DNA of 64,000 nt, from assembly GCA_026724425.1 (NCBI GenBank), contig JAIUCV010000117.1, positions 2,265,501 to 2,329,500 on the forward strand. Direction: 5' to 3'. The notes under the pieces were generated by a model, which saw only the letters and a program-made list of their open reading frames with translations, did no database searches and was not told the DNA's origin. The stretch comes from Erythrophleum ivorense (Eukaryota; Streptophyta; Magnoliopsida; Fabales; Fabaceae). A program made the position numbers and the translations under genes. Each line of letters opens with the position of its first letter. The first letter of the stretch is position 1. This document shows, piece by piece, positions 58,618-64,000 of the stretch.

Positions 58618-58692
58618 TTTCCAATTTGCTGAACAAAGACAAGTTGCGATTGAATTCCAATTTGCTGAACAAAGACAAGTTGCGATTGAAAG
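58618..58692. repeat. Two-copy 36-bp tandem duplication
   Basis: ccaatttgctgaacaaagac and the bases after it occur twice, starting at 58621 and 58657, nearly identical. Confidence 0.9.
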
Positions 58693-59222
58693 GTGACTGA
58701 GCCATAACATTTGAGTAAACTAAGTTGTTTGATCTTTTTTTCCCTCTATGTAATTAAATATCATATTATGAAAAAAACGTTTAGAGGAATTCTGATGGTG
58801 CGAAAATGAAAAGCAATAAAAAATTTATTTAAAATATTATATCGTCAAGAAACAGTATAATGGAGAATATGGAAACCATTTCTACTTTGGTGGCACTGGG
58901 CCTCAACGTTCAAGAGTTGTTCGCGGAACAGTGGCTTATTTCTTGTATTTTTTTTTCTTCTTTTTTTGCGTGTTTAGCTTTTGTTTTTGTGTATCAATTA
59001 TGTGCTTTAAGTTTGTAAAGCACTTCTAATAAGAAATTAAAATATTTACGATATACAAACCTATTATTGATTGAACCTGATATTTATTTCAAATATTTGT
59101 GACAGGATACAATAGTTTTTTATTTCACTTATTTTCATGCAATTCCATAAGGGCTACGTTATTTTAATACATTGATGAGAACTTAGCCGTGCATATCGTA
59201 TAACTCGACCCTGTCTTTTTAG

Positions 59223-59321
59223 TCTTTACCATGTGGGGTTCTCATCGGAGTCCGGCCCGGGAAATGTCGACGACTTAGTCGCCCTCCTCCTCCTCCTTCT
59301 CTTCATGGATGGTTATATTAG
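59223..59321 (+). pseudogene. Orphan exon of the small secreted peptide family
   Basis: After a good acceptor (cctgtctttttag, ending 59222) the frame reads SLPCGVLIGVRPGKCRRLSR then PPPPPSLHGWLY and stops at 59319-59321. It matches exon 2 of the gene at 60920-61549 (SLPCGASPYARCRR...PPPPR) in both protein and DNA. No signal-peptide exon was found upstream, so it is probably a fragment, inverted relative to the others. Confidence 0.7.
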
Positions 59322-60919
59322 AGTAAAAATGTAGGTAGAAAATAAAGTTTACTCCAACTTTCTCTATTGTTTTCCATTCAAATGGAAAAGATAAGAAAAA
59401 AATTTACTCTCAATTACTCTATATCTAGAGTTATCCATTACTCTACCTTTTGTTAGAGTAACACATTTTACTCCAATTATCAAATTCCTATCCTTCTCAA
59501 TTACTCTATCTTTTTTTTTTTTTTTTTTGACGGCCAATTGACATGAATTTTCCGTAGTTGGTGGGATTTGCTTTACTTGTTTATGGTTTTTTTAAGATTA
59601 TAATTATCACAACTGATATCTATCGCATTGAAGGTAGCATTCAACGCCTTGTTTGAGTTTTGAAATATTGCTATTATTCCCATCATGGTATGTTAAAATA
59701 TTGTAAGTTTGTAACAAAATAATGAGGTTCCATGCTTATTCCTCGAAGGAAGTGCATCTTGACTCTTGAGTTTCCAATATATGCTTCCATTTAGGAGCAG
59801 ATTACGGATGACTTGAACTTCTTTCTTCTAGTGGTTCTATCTAGTCTTGAACACAAGACTGAAGCACTTCGAAAGTCTTTACGTAGATGACAGCACTGAT
59901 CTAGGCCATGGCGTATGTCATGTCACAAAGACTAAATTGTCAAGATTTTGAGACAAGTTGTGCAGGACTAGTGAAGTTAACAACAGTTCCCCCTAACAAG
60001 TGGCCCGCTTTCTCAAATCTTTTAGACGAGTTTAGGTTGCTCAAAAATAGAGTTCACAATTTCTTAATTTTGTAGGTTTCTCTGTTTTCGTAATTAAAAT
60101 TCAAGGGCAACTTCAAGGTACTACTGCATTATTTTCTGTTTATTTCATATCAACATTAGGCGGTGTATGGATGCATATCCTTGGAAAAAAATGCCCCTTT
60201 TATTTATAGTTATCGACCAACCTTTTGAACAACGTATACTACACAAAACGAAGGACCAAACAGAAGTTGATGTTGATTGCGATGATATTATCACTATTCT
60301 CGGGACAAGCTTTTCCTCCTGCTTACAACTCAAAAGACTCTTCAGATGTTAGCTTTAGTGATAGTTTACATAGTAAGAAGATTATTTTATAATACTAGTG
60401 ATGGTATTTTTTTTTTCCATTATCTTCGGTCAAAATCGAGTCATGATCTATTATACAGTACATAATTCGGCGGGAGAATAACTAACAAGATGATTCATAC
60501 TTATTAAGATCAAATAGTTTAATAGAAAATGAGAAGATAGCTCATTGGATCTTTATTAAATGCAGAAAATAAAAGAAAGAGGAAGATTAATCTAAAAACA
60601 CCAAGATCAAAGAGACTTAGGTTGAGAATGACATCTATTGTTCTCATAACTAGCATATTAATATGAACATTTTTGCTATGAAATCCTACACACATGGGTT
60701 TGTTGACACTTCTTTAGGCTTATGGACATTTTGCATTGGGATTTTTGGTTGGGCTTGTGTTTTAGGCTCTAATACACAATTGCAGAAAGGCTGAGAATAA
60801 CCATATACAAGCAAACAAAATCCATTAACAACTAAATCTAACCACAAAACTTTTTGTAGAAGTTCTGATAAGATTCAGATATGTAGATTTCCTTCTTTCC
60901 TTTCTCTTCTTTTCAAAAC
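59322..60919. other. Intergenic region, no gene seen
   Basis: AT-rich. Contains a T-run near 59511-59528. Short open frames near 60150-60350 exist on both strands but lack features. Confidence 0.5.
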
Positions 60920-61549
60920 TTAGTTTTTGTTGAAATATGGATGACGAGGAGGAGGAGGGGAACGAATTCGTCGACATCGAGCATAGGGGGAAGCTCCACA
61001 TGGCAGAGACGGTCTAGTTTCTATATATGCACCGTTATACCCTGTAGTACATAAAAAATATGTTCAATATGTCTAAAAGGAACACCTCAAAATGAACATA
61101 AACACAAATGCACATGTACCGTTCAATATTTCTATATGCACCGTTATACCTATATTGGCTAATCGATTATTTTCTTCATTTCCAATTGATTTTTACATGA
61201 AAGACCATAAATATCAATAGTTACAAACGGGGAAGACATGTTCAACGATTATTCTAAAAGTAGGGAAATTATAAAGGATAAAATTATCATATCGTCTGAA
61301 GATTATAGAAAAAAGACTAGAAGTTCCTTCAAATAATTCAAAAAACTATTTTATTATTATCTATTACAAGTTTTTTCGCTTTTCTTCTCCCACTTACATA
61401 TTTACAAGTTAGAAAAGAAAATTCAGGATTCCGAAAATGTACAAACCTGGTTTACATTCTGTAGCATCAAAATTGCCGGCAAGATAAGATACACATAGAA
61501 GCAGAAGGATAAGAAGTAAAAGAGGATGTGATGTTTTTATCATAGTCAT
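60920..61549 (-). CDS. Small secreted Cys-containing peptide, two exons
   Basis: Exons 61549-61447 and 61041-60920 join in frame (CCA-G then GG-TAT) to a 74-residue precursor. The first 25 residues are a clear signal peptide (TSHPLLLLILLLLCVSYLAG). The mature part has three Cys (TECKPG, LPCGASP, ARCRR) and a PPPP stretch near the end. I place it tentatively with the plant STMP-like secreted peptides next to CAT3 in A. thaliana; the function is unknown but such peptides often act in stress or defence signalling. Confidence 0.75.
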
Positions 61550-62078
61550 TTGCTTTCTATGTAGAGTTCTATATATATATATATATATGAGAAAAAAAAT
61601 TAAACTGAGATCCTGAAGAAAAGTAATACCAATTTGGTAAATGCACGAAAAACAAAGTCTATATACTTAGCTGGCAGATAATTTTTTGGCCATTTCATGA
61701 CCGAAACTACACGTTAAGAAGAAAACAAAATTTGAAAATAATTTTGAAGTTAAATTACATGAAAATGGATAAAATGATAAGAATTCTGGAAAATATATTT
61801 CCCTTGGACTCTTGCTACATTTACGTACCAAATACCAAGTGTTATCCACGCTACTACCATCTCTGTATCTCTCGGTCTACGCATGGCTAAAAGTGTAAAA
61901 CAACCATCAAAATATATATATTTTATGGTCCAGCCATCAAAGCATCATTAGTAAATCCATACATTGAAAAATTTAATATTTTGCAATTTCGTAATGTCGG
62001 TAAGGACCGACGTTGATATCACTTGAACAAAGTTTAAACAAAAATAGATGTATATATATCGAGTATTGCTCCTATATT

Positions 62079-62889
62079 TCACGGAAGTGTAGCGTGGGCC
62101 ACATCTTCTGGGTTATGGTGGAGTCGAGTACGTTTACATGGCGGTCTTCTAGCTAGTGTTTGTGGTGGTGAATCGTCTTCGGCAGCAGAAGCTCCACATG
62201 ATCCTGAGGGTGGAGTACTTATGTCCGGACCCATTTTGTCACCTATTTCATACCCATATATAATATTGATATTGTTGTGATAAAAACTAGATGTTTGATA
62301 TATATGTTTTATCACTTTTAATCCTATACAAGAAAAATTGTTATGATTTTAATACTTTGGTGGAACCGAGAAAATTAAGAGAGCTTTACGTTTCAGAAAT
62401 TCCTGAATCTAGTTTATCTGGTACCATACCCTAGTATAACCAAAAGTTAAGAGCATATGGGAAAAGTCGAGTTACTTAATAGTGAAGAATTTAAAATAAA
62501 ATCGAGATATATCAAGAATATAGCTAAGCTATGCCAAAGTTTTGCTATGAAACAACCTTTTTTCTTTTTTTTTCTCTTTTTGAACTTTACTATGAAACAG
62601 CCTTGTAGGGAAGCAAGTCTCTCTTTGATTATTTCTCTCTTAGTAATCAATGCTATATTGATCCACCTAAATATGTTTTTTTCCGTTGATTGATTCTCCA
62701 TTCGCAATATTGTTTGAGATTTTCATACTTTAGCACTATGTAAAAACCAGAAAAAGAATTGCAATGGTATTAATTTTGATTCTCTTAATATGTTGACTAA
62801 CCTGGTATTTTAGCTCCTACAAGACCAATCATAAAGAATAGGCAAAGAAGAAGACGAAGCAAAGGAACATGTGAAGTCTTCATCGCCAT
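62079..62889 (-). CDS. Small secreted peptide paralog, two exons
   Basis: Exons 62889-62802 and 62242-62079 join in frame (CCA-G then GT-GAC) to 83 residues. Signal peptide MAMKTSHVPLLRLLLCLFFM, then IGLVGA. The mature part has SCGASAAEDDSPP and ARRPPCKRTRLHH. It shares the KTSH signal-peptide start, the intron position and phase, and a CGAS motif with the gene at 60920, so both belong to one family, though the tails differ. ATG at 62889 chosen; a second in-frame ATG lies two codons later. Confidence 0.7.
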
Positions 62890-64000
62890 TGCGCTCTTCT
62901 TATTTCAAATATAATTAGAGACTATAAACTTTCACATTTTGATGCATAATATATATTAGAATCAGCATTGCAAATTAACGCGGTTGGTAGGTAAGCTTTT
63001 TGCTTATACAACTTATTTGCATGTATGAAGACTGGTTTTTTCTAGTTGTTGTTTTATGGGCCAGTAGTCAACGAATTAATTAAGTCAACTTGACAAAACT
63101 CTACTTGAAGACGCTTTTCCCCAAAGTCAACTTGCCAACCTGTCTTTTTCTTCCTTTTTTAAAAAAAAATCATTAAGGGTTGAAAGATCAAGAATCTCAC
63201 TAAATTGTTCTAACATGTGTGGATTGTGAATTTGTGATCCATAAAGAAAACCAGAACAGGATTTTGGTCTATCTGCTTAGATTCAAATATCTTTGAAGAA
63301 AGTATGGAATCTTGGCTTATCGGTGGTCTATCATGCGTATGCTGTGCGTATGTATGCTGGTTTTAACCCTTATCTAAAACACTGCTGTCTAGCTGCCCCA
63401 CGTGCCTGTTCTGCATCGACTTTAGTTTGATCGAGGATTTAATTTAATTTATAGGTCGATAAATTTATGCTTATGTCGATTAATTTACGTATAGTCCAAC
63501 TTTTTGGATTTTTAGGATCAGCCTAAATCTGGATCACAAGTTAAACTCGAAAAAAGTCTCTAAACCAATATTTTTAGATCACGAATATAGTAATTTTCAT
63601 TTTGGATTTTTAGCTCTAATTGACATGTTTACCTTTAATGATCTCATTCTCTACCCACCTTAAAAATATGAAAACAATCTAAATAAAAATGATACGATAC
63701 TAATTTGCGAGCTTTTAGGGTGAAGTCCGAACCATATACAGTAGTCCAAGACTCCAAATGGTTCCAGTCCGTAATCCTTTCATTTCAGTGATTTTTAATC
63801 TGATCAAGTCGGATTTCCGTAACGTTTAATATCAATATACACGAGTAAACATAATGTAAAAGTAGTATTAATGACAACGTCAACGGTCAACCAGCAAATT
63901 ATTTAAATTTACAAAATAATTTCAAATTGTCTCTTTTCTTAACAAGTAGGGAATTAAGTCATTAGGAAATGGCCAAAAAAAGTCATCTCATCGGCCACGT
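62890..64000. other. Right end of window, no gene seen
   Basis: Upstream of the peptide gene; AT-rich with no supported coding sequence. Confidence 0.5.

Noticed and set aside
60145..60352. Mirror-image 61-62 codon frames on both strands
   Set aside because: No similarity recognised and no splice or signal features; likely chance.

Overview
The window is plant nuclear DNA from the mustard family, most likely Arabidopsis or a close relative. The intron-rich genes have AT-rich GT-AG introns. Four neighbouring genes match, by protein sequence recalled from memory, the A. thaliana chromosome 5 block around At5g36940-At5g37000: CAT3, DEG10, NHL25 and a GT47 exostosin gene. No search was run, so the species and exact orthology are inference.

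Layout, left to right. (1) 1-25161 is a nest of transposons. It starts with the 3' part of an autonomous Helitron (helicase gene 1-2664, 3' hairpin and CTAG end at 4566). A second Helitron on the minus strand probably runs from 22967 down to 5177 and carries three exons of a captured TPR-type gene. A 13.3-kb Athila retrotransposon (8285-21599, target duplication cttgg) sits inside it. A third, short Helitron fills 23329-25161. (2) 25672-36276 is the conserved gene block: GT47 glycosyltransferase (-), NHL25 (+), two small hypothetical genes (-) and the DEG10 protease (-). (3) 36768-46424 is a second accessory zone. It holds a copia-type gag-like gene whose 5' region is duplicated, and an NYN-domain pseudogene cut first by a chromodomain Ty3/gypsy element (40076-45256, target site imperfectly duplicated) and again by a solo LTR (45445-45918, target duplication cctag). 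(4) 47683-52589 holds CAT3 in 15 exons, plus a 620-bp broken copy of its middle exons just downstream. (5) 52590-58556 contains three degraded copies of the CAT3 5' end and promoter, each invaded by different small DNA transposons (hAT-like, PIF/Harbinger and others). (6) 59223-62889 holds a small family of secreted, cysteine-containing peptide genes: two intact two-exon genes on the minus strand and one orphan exon on the plus strand.

The cellular genes do not form a pathway. GT47 acts in the Golgi, NHL25 is a membrane defence-response protein, DEG10 is an organellar serine protease and CAT3 is a cationic amino-acid transporter. What links the rest of the window is its history of nested insertion, local duplication and exon capture. 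I saw no tRNA, rRNA or CRISPR features.
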